Shown piece by piece: positions 8,960 to 17,075 of a DNA stretch of 64,000 nucleotides. Positions within the stretch are counted from its first letter, which is position 1. Every line of letters starts with the position of its first letter. The stretch covers positions 1,302,001-1,366,000 of the forward strand of contig NZ_AP024630.1 of assembly GCF_019976975.1 (NCBI RefSeq), in the 5' to 3' direction. Made by a program: the position numbers and the translations under genes. The stretch comes from Arthrobacter sp. NtRootA1. Lineage in GTDB: Bacteria; Actinomycetota; Actinomycetes; Actinomycetales; Micrococcaceae. A model generated the notes under the pieces. It was given only the letters and a program-made list of their open reading frames with translations, was not told the origin of the DNA and did not search any database.

Positions 8960-8965
8960 AGTTTA
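8960..8965 (-). promoter_or_regulatory. -10 element of DUF4307 gene, leaderless
   Basis: TAAACT on the minus strand, 6 nt (GGATAG) before the GTG start at 8953. Confidence 0.5.
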
Positions 8966-9030
8966 GTGCGGATCCCGGCGCCTCCTGCACAGTCCTGATT
9001 TTGCACCATCCATGAAAGAGGAGCCGTCAA

Positions 9031-9936
9031 GTGACAGCGTCCAGCAGTTCCGAGCAGCAGCTGCGGCTGCTCGCCGTCCACGCTCATCCGGACGATGAAT
9101 CCAGCAAGGGTGCAGCGACCATGGCGATGTATGCCGCTGCGGGAGTAGACGTCATGGTCGCCACCTGCACTGATGGATCCAGGGGGGATATCCAGAACCC
9201 TGGCATGGTTGACGCTCCGCACCCCAAGCGCGACATGGCAGGTGCCCGCCGGTTGGAAATGGCCAATGCGGCTGCCGTGCTTGGCATTCGGCAGCGCTGG
9301 CTTGGTTTTGTGGACTCGGGCCTGCCCGAGGGCGATCCCCTTCCACCGCTTCCGCCGGGATGCTTTGCCTTGCAGCCGTTGGAACGCGCCACGGCTCCGC
9401 TGGTCCGCCTGGTCCGGGACTTCAGGCCGCACGTCATCATCAGCTATGACGAAAACGGTGGCTACCCGCACCCGGACCACATCATGGCCCACAAGGTTGC
9501 CGTGGAGGCGTTTGAGGCAGCGGGCGACGCCGCGCGCTACCCGGGAACGGGGGAGCCGTGGGCGCCCAGCAAGCTCTACTACGACCGTGCCTTCAGCCCC
9601 GAACGTTTCCGTGCACTGCACTTTGCGTTGGAAGAGGCCGGGCTGCAGTCGCCCTATGCTGAACGGCTCGCAGCGTGGCTTGAAGCAGACGCCGAGGGCC
9701 ACACTCCTCCTGCCCCGGCACACCAGACCACCACGCAGGTGGACTGCGGCGACTTCTTCGAGGCACGCGATGACGCTCTCCGGGCGCACCGGACACAGAT
9801 CGATCCCATGGGCTTCTTCTTCGCTGTTTCTCCTGAATTGCAGCGGACAGCGTGGCCTTGGGAGGACTACACGCTGATCAAGTCCACGGTCTCTACGGAC
9901 TTGCCCGAAAAGGATCTCTTTGCGGGGATAAGATAA
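9031..9936 (+). CDS. mca: Mycothiol S-conjugate amidase
   Basis: Mca cleaves mycothiol conjugates of electrophiles, releasing a mercapturic acid for export and GlcN-inositol for recycling. 301 aa, LmbE-like fold. The zinc ligands are in AHPDDES (His19, Asp22) and HPDHIMAH; GVDVMVATCTDGSRGD and YDENGGYPHPDH are family blocks. MshB is the close paralogue, but the sequence NPGMVDAPHPKRDM and the WPWEDYTL tail favour Mca. The GTG at 9031 follows AAGAGGAG. It is the clearest sign that this is a mycothiol-making actinobacterium. Confidence 0.93.
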   Translation: MTASSSSEQQLRLLAVHAHPDDESSKGAATMAMYAAAGVDVMVATCTDGSRGDIQNPGMVDAPHPKRDMAGARRLEMANAAAVLGIRQRWLGFVDSGLPEGDPLPPLPPGCFALQPLERATAPLVRLVRDFRPHVIISYDENGGYPHPDHIMAHKVAVEAFEAAGDAARYPGTGEPWAPSKLYYDRAFSPERFRALHFALEEAGLQSPYAERLAAWLEADAEGHTPPAPAHQTTTQVDCGDFFEARDDALRAHRTQIDPMGFFFAVSPELQRTAWPWEDYTLIKSTVSTDLPEKDLFAGIR

Positions 9937-10046
9937 GTATTGCCATCAGTTTCTATCGTTTGTAGAAGTTGGGCTGCGCGCCATCCGGCTGCCCGGCCCG
10001 CGCTGAGGCCAGCCGACATGCATTAGCTCCCATAGAAGGTTTGAAC

Positions 10047-10346
10047 GTGCACCACTTGATCCTCGCCCTGACCGTCAGCCCGTCGCCCGACCCCACCGGG
10101 ACGCTGCGGCCTGGCCTGTCCGAGGACCAGGTGACCCCCGGCACCTGGGGTTTCGTCCTCACCGCCTTCGTCGTGATCCTTTCCACGTTCCTGATCGTGG
10201 ATATGGTTCGCCGCATCCGGCGGGTCCGGTACCGTGCGCAGGTGGAGGAGGCGCGTCTGGCCGCGGAAGCCGGAACCCTCGATAGTGCGGGCGGCGACGC
10301 CGGCACCACGGATGAGAACGGCGATGCCGCTCCCGGAAGCCGCTGA
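10047..10346 (+). CDS. Small single-span membrane protein
   Basis: 99 aa from the GTG at 10047, preceded by AGAAGG. A short proline-rich exterior stretch (SPSPDPTGTLRPGL) precedes one helix (about residues 33-53, GFVLTAFVVILSTFLIVDMV), then a basic stop (RRIRRVRYR), a helical acidic segment and a Gly/Asp tail. No enzyme motif is visible. Similar small proteins are often found next to mca in actinobacteria; the role is unknown. It is the last gene of the core order before the accessory block. Confidence 0.7.
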   Translation: MHHLILALTVSPSPDPTGTLRPGLSEDQVTPGTWGFVLTAFVVILSTFLIVDMVRRIRRVRYRAQVEEARLAAEAGTLDSAGGDAGTTDENGDAAPGSR

Positions 10347-10361
10347 CCCACGCGGAAACAA

Positions 10362-10787
10362 TTGGCCCGGGGAGGCCAACGTCCGGTTCTACTCGAGGCC
10401 GTCGGGTCGTGGTTGGCAACGAACGGAGAGGCTATCTACGGCACCCCGGATGTCCCGATCCGTATACGGCTGACGCTCCATATCCGTGAACGCACGGTGA
10501 CCGGTTCGGAGGTGAGGATCCGATCCCTCAGCAGCGAACTGACGACCGTGGATTGTTTCGGGTGAAGGGCCCACCACCGTCGCCGAAGGACGCTGCTGTC
10601 GTCCGGGATCGAGCGGGTGGACCTGGCTGGCCCGTGGCGGCCGGATATCGTCTACCGACAGGACGCTGAAGGACAGCACATCGAGGTCCCGGATGGTGCT
10701 CCGCGCGACCTGCGCTGTGCTTCCGGGTTCGGCCGCAGCGGTCGGATGGCTGGCGTCACACGGATCAACTTCTCGCCGACGTGGTAA
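10362..10787 (+). pseudogene. Remnant of a GH29 alpha-L-fucosidase C-terminus
   Basis: One reading frame translates to LLEAVGSWLATNGEAIYGT near its start, a very close match to the conserved segment of GH29 fucosidases. It then loses similarity, meets a stop at 10563-10565, and regains fucosidase-like C-terminal sequence (ERVDLAGPWRPDIVYRQDAE, then HIEVPDGAPRDL) ending at the stop at 10785. The catalytic part is absent. It is a decayed fragment, not a working gene. It lies exactly at the left edge of the accessory block, which suggests a deletion or insertion scar. It does not continue any neighbouring gene. Confidence 0.65.
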
Positions 10788-10827
10788 GGAGCATCGACAA
10801 GCCGGCGCCGGCTCGTGAAAGCGATGC

Positions 10828-10977
10828 GTGGTTGCAGACCCCTTCGATCTCCGGGCCATTGACGATATCTTCGTAGGAGCTGAGTACCCGTTCTACGCGG
10901 TGCCGGTGGCCGGCGAAGTTGTGTGCCCCGTCCCAGTCGCGGGCTGCGACGGCTATAGGCACCAGACAGGAAGCTGA
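10828..10977 (+). other. Small open frame of unknown meaning, possible relic
   Basis: A 49-residue frame from a GTG at 10828 to TGA at 10975 reads VVADPFDLRAIDDIFVGAEY at its start and ends CDGYRHQTGS. It has the composition of coding DNA but I do not recognise a family, and it has no clear ribosome site. It ends 3 nt before the next gene, so it may be a leftover of a truncated gene or a leader peptide. Confidence 0.25.
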
Positions 10978-10980
10978 ACA

Positions 10981-12300
10981 ATGAGAGTAGGGTTACGGCT
11001 GCAGGGAACGAGCTGCCGGACCGTTGTCTTGGACGGGCGGAGCGTAGTTTCCGCCGCCACTGAGGTGCACGCCGGTAGCTTGTCGGAAGCATTGGACTCG
11101 TCGTTGTCCGGACTCCGCCGGGAGTTCGGGTCGGCCATCACGGAGCTCACCGCCGACGTCGGACGGGTTCTGGGGGAGCGGAAACTGGCCGACGTCGTCG
11201 CCATCCGCATTTCTCCCCGTCCCCCCGCGGACGCCTTCCACGCGACCGTGCTGCCACCCCTTGTTGAGCCGGCTGTGACCCGGACCGTGCACGTTGCCGG
11301 GGGCCACGACTTGCGGGGACGTCCCCTGGCCCGGTTGGACCTGGAGGGGTTCCTGGCCGATCTTCCCGGCATCCTCTCCACCGACGTACGGAACGTGGCG
11401 ATCACCGCCGTCGGCTCCACGGCGTCAAAGGACCATGAAACGCGTATAGCCGATGCCACCCTCAGCAATGACCGAGATATGCGGATCAGTATTTCCAGTG
11501 ACTTCTATTCCAGCGTTTTCCGGAACCGCGACTACACGGCCATCCTCAACAGTGCCCTGATGGAGACGGGGGAAGAGTTGGCTGCCATGCTTGAGGAGGC
11601 AGGCCGGCGCCAGTTCCCGGACGCCCTCTTGTCGTTTGCAAAGAACGACGGCGGTCGCGCACCTCTGTCGCGGCTGGCCTTGGCGCCTGTGCACGGGTTG
11701 CGCGCCGAGCCCGCGATGGGAATCCTTGGCGCGGCCACGTTGGCGGGCATCCCCGAGGGGGAAGTTATTCTCTGCATGGAGTCCGGGGCCACGGTGGGCC
11801 ACACCCGCGGAGGCCTGCCTGCCGCCAGAAGCCTCATCCGCCAAGGTTTTGGCGCAGGCCTCGCCAGCAATGCCGCCATTCTCGAGCCATACACCGTCCA
11901 TCATCCCGTTCGCACAGACATCCCCTCCGTGATTGCCGACCTCCGCGAGTGGCAGGAGACTGCGCTGCCTTTCGGGCTGGTGCCCACTCTGCCGGCGGCG
12001 CAGGACGCCGCACTGGTAGGATCAGCCGCGGCGCCGTTGACGGCGTGGATCGACAGGCTCGAGACTGTCAGTGGCCGGGCTGACCTGCAACGCGTACAGA
12101 ACCTCGCCGTAGAGGACGCCCATTCAGCGGCGGTCCAGTTGGGTGCCAGCCCGGGGCAAACCCAGATCATTGAATCGAACGTCTATGCCATGCCTTACGG
12201 CAACCCCGGAATCGTTCGAATCCGGGTCCAAGCGGCAGGAGAAACGTCTGCCAACGAGGAACATGTGCTGCCCATAGCGGCGCGGGGCGCCACCCCATGA
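10981..12300 (+). CDS. Degenerate hydantoinase/oxoprolinase (HyuA)-like protein
   Basis: 439 aa, shorter than ordinary HyuA proteins (500-700 aa). It aligns by eye with the HyuA-type protein that accompanies DUF917 genes: VAGGHDLRGRPLARLD, a HE-R spacing, RDYTAILNSALM, KNDGGRAP and GLRAEPAMGILGAA. Both phosphate-binding motifs are changed: the N-terminal D-[IV]-GGT-x-TD reads RLQGTSCRTV, and the second D-[IM]-GGT reads CMESGATVGHT. ATP hydrolysis therefore looks doubtful, and the protein may be a structural or sensing partner of the next gene product, with which it overlaps by 4 nt. The start ATG has AGGAAG upstream. The family assignment is by motif order only. Confidence 0.6.
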   Translation: MRVGLRLQGTSCRTVVLDGRSVVSAATEVHAGSLSEALDSSLSGLRREFGSAITELTADVGRVLGERKLADVVAIRISPRPPADAFHATVLPPLVEPAVTRTVHVAGGHDLRGRPLARLDLEGFLADLPGILSTDVRNVAITAVGSTASKDHETRIADATLSNDRDMRISISSDFYSSVFRNRDYTAILNSALMETGEELAAMLEEAGRRQFPDALLSFAKNDGGRAPLSRLALAPVHGLRAEPAMGILGAATLAGIPEGEVILCMESGATVGHTRGGLPAARSLIRQGFGAGLASNAAILEPYTVHHPVRTDIPSVIADLREWQETALPFGLVPTLPAAQDAALVGSAAAPLTAWIDRLETVSGRADLQRVQNLAVEDAHSAAVQLGASPGQTQIIESNVYAMPYGNPGIVRIRVQAAGETSANEEHVLPIAARGATP

Positions 12301-13379
12301 GCACCGTACTCACGATCGAAGACGTCCGGAACCTCCGCACCGGGGCCCACTTCCTGGCCTGCACCATAGACCCGACGGCCATCTACGTCTACGCAGAAAT
12401 GATCGAGCGGGCGATGGAGGACCGGTCATTGGAGCTCATTACCGTCGACGAGCTTGCCCCCGACGATCTGGTGGTGGCGGTCGGAATGGTAACGCAGGGC
12501 CTTTTCATCGCCGACATGCCTCCCGTGGGCGATGAGTTCCTCGGCTGCATCCGCGCCATCGAGGCCAATCTCGGCCGGTCGGTGCGGGCGATCTATTCGC
12601 TCGCCGCCGCCAATATCAACGGAATCGTCCCCCTCATGGTTGGGCTGCAGTCCTCGCTGCCCGTCATCGATTCCGATCCCATGGGACGCGTTTTCCCCTT
12701 GATCAGCCAAACAACGCTGAACGTTGGAAACGTCGCGATCGGCCCTATCGCGCTGATGGGAGTAACCGGGGAGCGGGCGGTGGTTGAGGTCGAAAACCCG
12801 CAGCGGGCCGAAACGCTGGTGCGTGCACTGGTGACTGAACTCGGCGGCTGGGCAGCCACCGCCATGTACCCGTGTTCCGCACAACAGCTGAAGGAGCATG
12901 GTGTCCACGGCTCCATCAGCCGGATGATCCGGATCGGTCAAATCCTCGACGCGAGCACCCCGGTTAAGAGAAAGCTGCTGTTGCTCACCGAGTTGCTCGG
13001 CGCCACGCGCATCGCCAGAGCCCGCGTGAGCCACATCGAAAGCCTCTCCCGGCCTGCGGACCTCGGCCTGCCGGCGCAGCCGTCCAGCTTGACGCTCGAC
13101 GACGAAACCACCGGACGCATCATCCGTCTTGAAATTCAGAATGAGATCCTGCTGGTCCTGGTGGATGGTGCGATAACAGCAGCCGTACCGGACATGGTCA
13201 CGCTGCTCAATTCTGAGCACGGCACGGTGGTCAACATCGACGACGTCCAGGTGGGCGACGTCATGGACATCGTGAAGATCAAGGCAGCGGAGCAGTGGTA
13301 CACGGAGGCAGGGCTTGATCTCACCGAGCCAAAGGCCTTCGGCATTCCGATTGGGCACCCAAGGCGGCGACATGCGTAG
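12297..13379 (+). CDS. DUF917 family protein
   Basis: 360 aa. Matches DUF917 (also called the S-methyl thiohydantoin desulfurase family by some databases) through SNTDPMGR-like SDPMGRVFPLISQT, the long N-terminal domain and the beta-rich C-terminal domain with VNIDDVQVGDVMDI. DUF917 genes usually lie beside HyuA-type genes and PucR regulators, exactly as here, and are thought to act on hydantoin-like or related cyclic compounds. The usual N-terminal GG-rich motif reads LRTGAHFLACTIDP, so it is also somewhat divergent. It overlaps the previous gene by 4 nt and the next by 8 nt: a tight operon. Confidence 0.75.
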   Translation: MSTVLTIEDVRNLRTGAHFLACTIDPTAIYVYAEMIERAMEDRSLELITVDELAPDDLVVAVGMVTQGLFIADMPPVGDEFLGCIRAIEANLGRSVRAIYSLAAANINGIVPLMVGLQSSLPVIDSDPMGRVFPLISQTTLNVGNVAIGPIALMGVTGERAVVEVENPQRAETLVRALVTELGGWAATAMYPCSAQQLKEHGVHGSISRMIRIGQILDASTPVKRKLLLLTELLGATRIARARVSHIESLSRPADLGLPAQPSSLTLDDETTGRIIRLEIQNEILLVLVDGAITAAVPDMVTLLNSEHGTVVNIDDVQVGDVMDIVKIKAAEQWYTEAGLDLTEPKAFGIPIGHPRRRHA

Positions 13380-14898
13380 ATCGCAAAACGAAACCCGGCT
13401 CGATGTCGCCGGGCTGTTGGCGCACGGCTCCCTCCGCGGCACCACGCCGCTATATCTCGCCCCAGCCAGCGGGGTGATAGAAAGCGTTGTTCTCGTCTCC
13501 CAGCTCGAGGCGATCCGGCAGGTGCGGCCAAACACTGTGGTAGTACTCTCCACGGAGATGGGATCAGGGGGCTGGCTGGTGTCCGCGGCACTGCGACACG
13601 CGTGGGAGCGGCGGGCCAGCGCCGTCGTCGTGGCCGGCAGCGCCTATGCCAGCGCGGCGGTCGGACTGGCGGAGCGGTTGGGAATCACCGTGCTGGTCGC
13701 TGACGGGGACCCTGCAGCGCTTGCCTTGGCATTGGCGGCCGAGATCGGAGCGGCCCTGTCGGTGGTCGATGCGGAACTGGCCCGGGTCGCCCGGACTATC
13801 GCAAAGGACACCACCCTGGGAGATGTTCTCAAGACCATTTCCGGGGAACTGGACGGGGCAGGAGTTTTGCTGGAGTACGACGGCGTGGTGGTGACTTCCG
13901 CCGGAATGCCTCCGCGGGAGACTGATGAAGTCATCACCGTGGAAGTCGATGGGGCCAATAGCGCCGTCCGCTTCACTCTCACGGCCCGCGTGCCCACTTC
14001 CGGCGTCCACAACCTGCGGTTGGTGGGCTCAATCCTTGAGGTGGCAACCCCTGCAGTGAAGGCTGCCTGGCTGTCGGAGGACCTACTCAGCACCGCTCGG
14101 GCTGTTCCCACAGCGGCCATCGCCGCGTTGGATCAGGACCCTGATGCGTCAGGCGAGGAGTTCGAGGAAAAACACCGGCATCTGCTGAACCAGTTGGGCT
14201 GGCGCGAAGGGGAGCCCTACATGTCTCTGTGGTTCCGCAGCGCGCCGGTGCAAGAGCATCGGCCCGAGCTGACGGCCGTGTTGCGCCTGCTCTGGCGCAA
14301 GGTCGCAGTACGAAGTCCCTTGGCCGAGGTTCAAGGCGGTTGGCTGACGCTCGTTCCGGCCGGGGATCAGGATGCCTCGACTCAGCTCGAAACCCGCATC
14401 AGGACACGTCTGGGGCCAGCTCTTGCCGAGCTTGGTCTGGTGGCGGGATTGTCCCGATGGCAGGAGGATGTCCCGGCGCTGGCGTTGATTGTGCGTGAGG
14501 CCCGGCTGGCTGCTGAATCCGCCCGGTCAGCGGGGCCCGGTACGGTTCTAAGCTTCGCGAGCCTCGGGGTGGTCGCGGCCACGACCTTCGTGGACGTGGA
14601 CGCAGTCGCACTGGTGGCCGAACTGGCACTCCCACGGCTGATGGCCTCCCCTGACCGCGATGTGATCATTACGTCGGTGGCCGCCTTCCTCGATCATCGC
14701 GGTTCAGTCAGCCTCGCTGCGAAATCCCTTAACCTGCACCGGAACACCTTGCAGGCCCGCCTTAACCGGGCACGGGAACTCGGCGTCCCGCTGGATGTCC
14801 CCTCCGAGTTACTGTCCGTCCACCTCATCGCCAAAGTTCTGAGACGATCCATGCCCGAGGAAACGACCTCCGAAGACCCCATGGAAAACCAGAAATGA
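13372..14898 (+). CDS. PucR family transcriptional regulator
   Basis: 508 aa from the ATG at 13372, which lies inside the end of the DUF917 gene with GGCGGCGA before it. The N-terminal 130 residues fit the PucR ligand-sensing domain (VVVAGSAYASAAVGLAERLG), the centre is a GGDEF-like regulatory region, and the C-terminus holds the PucR helix-turn-helix: AFLDHRGSVSLAAKSLNLHR then NTLQARLNR. Such regulators respond to purine breakdown products, hydantoins or amino acids and usually activate neighbouring catabolic genes. It is the only DNA-binding protein in the accessory block, so it is the natural candidate to control the divergent region at 18.4-18.8 kb. Confidence 0.85.
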   Translation: MRRSQNETRLDVAGLLAHGSLRGTTPLYLAPASGVIESVVLVSQLEAIRQVRPNTVVVLSTEMGSGGWLVSAALRHAWERRASAVVVAGSAYASAAVGLAERLGITVLVADGDPAALALALAAEIGAALSVVDAELARVARTIAKDTTLGDVLKTISGELDGAGVLLEYDGVVVTSAGMPPRETDEVITVEVDGANSAVRFTLTARVPTSGVHNLRLVGSILEVATPAVKAAWLSEDLLSTARAVPTAAIAALDQDPDASGEEFEEKHRHLLNQLGWREGEPYMSLWFRSAPVQEHRPELTAVLRLLWRKVAVRSPLAEVQGGWLTLVPAGDQDASTQLETRIRTRLGPALAELGLVAGLSRWQEDVPALALIVREARLAAESARSAGPGTVLSFASLGVVAATTFVDVDAVALVAELALPRLMASPDRDVIITSVAAFLDHRGSVSLAAKSLNLHRNTLQARLNRARELGVPLDVPSELLSVHLIAKVLRRSMPEETTSEDPMENQK

Positions 14899-14954
14899 CT
14901 CCCATGAGTCGTGTCAGAAGTGCGTGCCGCCGGGGTCCATGCCTGAGTCCGACC

Positions 14955-14982
14955 CGGGTCCGTGTCCTGTTCTACGGACCCG
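14955..14982. terminator. Hairpin between pucR-type gene and convergent oxidoreductase
   Basis: CGGGTCCG (14955-14962) and CGGACCCG (14975-14982) pair perfectly around a 12-nt loop. It lies between two converging genes; there is no T tract. Confidence 0.4.
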
Positions 14983-15006
14983 GACCCGGATCCAGGCGTG
15001 GCAGGG

Positions 15007-16005
15007 CTAAGCTACTTCGACGACAATCTTGCCTGACTGTTCGTTCGACTCCATGTAGCGGTAGGCGTCAAGCACTTGGTCGAAAGCAAACACCCTGTCG
15101 ACTCTGGGCCGCAGGGCGCCGGAGCTAATCCGCTCAAGGATGAAGTCGACGCCTCGCTGCCGCTCATCGGCCCGTCCGACGTGGTTGAACATTGAGTACG
15201 GGTGGAAAACCGATTGCGTCCTGCACATTGCGGCCATAGGGATGACGGGCTGCAGATCGCTCAGCGTTCCGTAGCCGAAAATGACGGCATTGGGTGCCAG
15301 GTGATCGACGTAGGTGCCGAGGGACTCACCTCCGACAGGATCGAAAGCGACCCGTACGCCTTTGCCATCGGTGGTCCGGTTGATGACCTCGCCGAGGTCG
15401 TCGGTTCCCACGAGGGCTACTTCGTTTGCGCCCGCCTCGAGGAGGAGCGATCGCTTCGTCTCCGACCGTGTAGTAGCGACCACCTTGGCCCCGAGTGCGC
15501 GTGCGATCTCGATTGCGCGCAGCCCGGCCGAACTGGCAGCAGCCGTGACGAGCACTGTGTCCTTGGGTCCGAGATTGGCTACTTCGGCGAATGCGAAGTA
15601 AGAAGTGAGGTACTGCATCCAAACAGAGCAGGCCTCGGCATCCGAAAGTTCCGATGGAGCGTGGGTTAGGTAGTCTGCCGGTAGGACGGCCGTTGTTCCC
15701 TGCACGCCGTCGGTTGTGGTGAAGAAGGGAATGCTCGTTACCCGGTCGCCAATGTTGAAGGTGGTGACGTTCTCGCCGATCTCGGTGACGGTTCCCACTG
15801 CCTCGGAACCAATGCGCGAGGGGAACACCGGGATGGTGTAGTGCTCCCCGTGGATGAACATGAGATCTGCCCGGTTGAGTGCGAATGCTGCGACGTTGAT
15901 GCGGACATCGTTTTCGGAGACTTTACGTGGAGAAGCAGCTTCGACGGCCAGGACTTCAGGTCCGCCTATCTCACGGAAGACAACTGCGGATTCCGACCTG
16001 CTCAT
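15007..16005 (-). CDS. Quinone-oxidoreductase-type MDR dehydrogenase
   Basis: 332 aa from the ATG at 16005. A medium-chain dehydrogenase/reductase of the zinc-independent quinone oxidoreductase branch: the GroES-like N-domain (AFALNRADLMFIHGEH, GSEAVGTVTEIG) lacks the catalytic zinc Cys-His pattern, and the cofactor fold shows AAASSAGLRAIEIARALGAK followed by TTRSE, which fits NADPH. It reduces or oxidises a carbonyl or enone; the substrate is not evident. It faces the pucR-type gene tail-to-tail and lies 245 bp from the racemase on the same strand. It may process a product of the hydantoin-like pathway, but could also be unrelated. Confidence 0.85.
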   Translation of the reverse strand: MSRSESAVVFREIGGPEVLAVEAASPRKVSENDVRINVAAFALNRADLMFIHGEHYTIPVFPSRIGSEAVGTVTEIGENVTTFNIGDRVTSIPFFTTTDGVQGTTAVLPADYLTHAPSELSDAEACSVWMQYLTSYFAFAEVANLGPKDTVLVTAAASSAGLRAIEIARALGAKVVATTRSETKRSLLLEAGANEVALVGTDDLGEVINRTTDGKGVRVAFDPVGGESLGTYVDHLAPNAVIFGYGTLSDLQPVIPMAAMCRTQSVFHPYSMFNHVGRADERQRGVDFILERISSGALRPRVDRVFAFDQVLDAYRYMESNEQSGKIVVEVA

Positions 16006-16122
16006 TTCTGGACCACCGAAAGGTTGGGCTTGATGGGGTTGATACATAGGGACAGTCTGGACATTGCCGTACCTCCGTTGATGCGTGGTGCTGTATGCCA
16101 CGTTTGAATTCGATTGGGTTGG

Positions 16123-16141
16123 CCGGCGTTCGTGACGCCGG
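16123..16141 (-). terminator. Hairpin downstream of racemase gene
   Basis: CCGGCGT (16123-16129) and ACGCCGG (16135-16141) pair with a 5-nt loop, about 110 nt beyond the racemase stop and before the oxidoreductase gene. There is no T tract. The rest of 16006-16250 shows nothing I can name. Confidence 0.35.
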
Positions 16142-16250
16142 GGTCAGGGGCAGGATGCGGTGCTCGTCGACGCATTGCTGGTGAGCCGCGAGGGTTCCCC
16201 GCCTGCCTCGACCAAGGACGTCAAGGCAAGCGAGGTACGGGTGATATGAA

Positions 16251-17075
16251 TTACGCGGACACCGAAGTCATTGACACCATGTGCTTTGGCTCAAGAGCCG
16301 GGAAGTACCGCTCGCGTTCTTGGACCGTGGGCCCGTCGTAGCCGACGCGCTTGCTGTGGGTCCAACCGAACCGACGGACGGAGTCGACGAGTTGCTCGGC
16401 GTGTTTGAGCGGGGCCACAGTCGCGTCGATCACGGGGACGCCAATTTCCTCTTGGACCGTTCGGAAGAAGCCGAATTCGGCCGTGCAGCCGAGGATGACG
16501 ACGTCCGCGCCGTCCTGTTCCACGGCCTTGCGGGCTTCGGTCATGATCCGCCTTTCCGTAAGCGCGGGGTCCGCCTGGAAGTCATCGACGCCCATCTCGA
16601 GCACGCGCCATGAGGCAAGACGCTCTGATGCGCCACAACGGTGGACGTTCTCGGCCATCTCAGGAATCCACTTTTTTCGACCGACGAGGATTGAGAATCG
16701 CTCGCCCAGACTCCCGGCGATGCTCAGCGCCGAGTGCGCCGGGCCTACAACCACCATGCGATCGGTGATTTCGCGTGCCGCCCGCAACGCCGGGTCGTAA
16801 AAGCACCCGATGACGGCGGCGTCGTAGCCTGCTTCTTCCGCCCAGCGCACCGTGCGCAACAGCCGTGGAAGCATAAGTGCCTCGAAAGCGTTGTATTCGA
16901 CATGTGAGGGGCCCTCTCCATCAAGGGAGACGACATCAACTTCGGTGCCGGGGCGGACGATCTGGCGGAAGGACTCCGCCATCGTACGGTTGTACGCATC
17001 GGTGTAGAGCGGGTTGATCCACAGGATTCGGGTAGTCTCCGAGATGGCGTCGAGGCTGTCGGTGGGGGTAATCAT
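16251..17075 (-). CDS. Aspartate/glutamate/hydantoin racemase family protein
   Basis: 274 aa. The two cysteines that act as paired acid/base in this family are visible in VIGCFYDPALR and VILGCTAEFG, and the N-terminal RILWINPLYTDAYN resembles hydantoin racemases more than glutamate racemases. It would interconvert the enantiomers of a 5-substituted hydantoin or an amino-acid-like product, allowing complete use of a racemic substrate. Its ATG overlaps the stop of the MFS gene by 4 nt, so import and racemisation are coupled. Maleate isomerases and arylmalonate decarboxylases share the fold, so the reaction remains open. Confidence 0.85.
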   Translation of the reverse strand: MITPTDSLDAISETTRILWINPLYTDAYNRTMAESFRQIVRPGTEVDVVSLDGEGPSHVEYNAFEALMLPRLLRTVRWAEEAGYDAAVIGCFYDPALRAAREITDRMVVVGPAHSALSIAGSLGERFSILVGRKKWIPEMAENVHRCGASERLASWRVLEMGVDDFQADPALTERRIMTEARKAVEQDGADVVILGCTAEFGFFRTVQEEIGVPVIDATVAPLKHAEQLVDSVRRFGWTHSKRVGYDGPTVQERERYFPALEPKHMVSMTSVSA

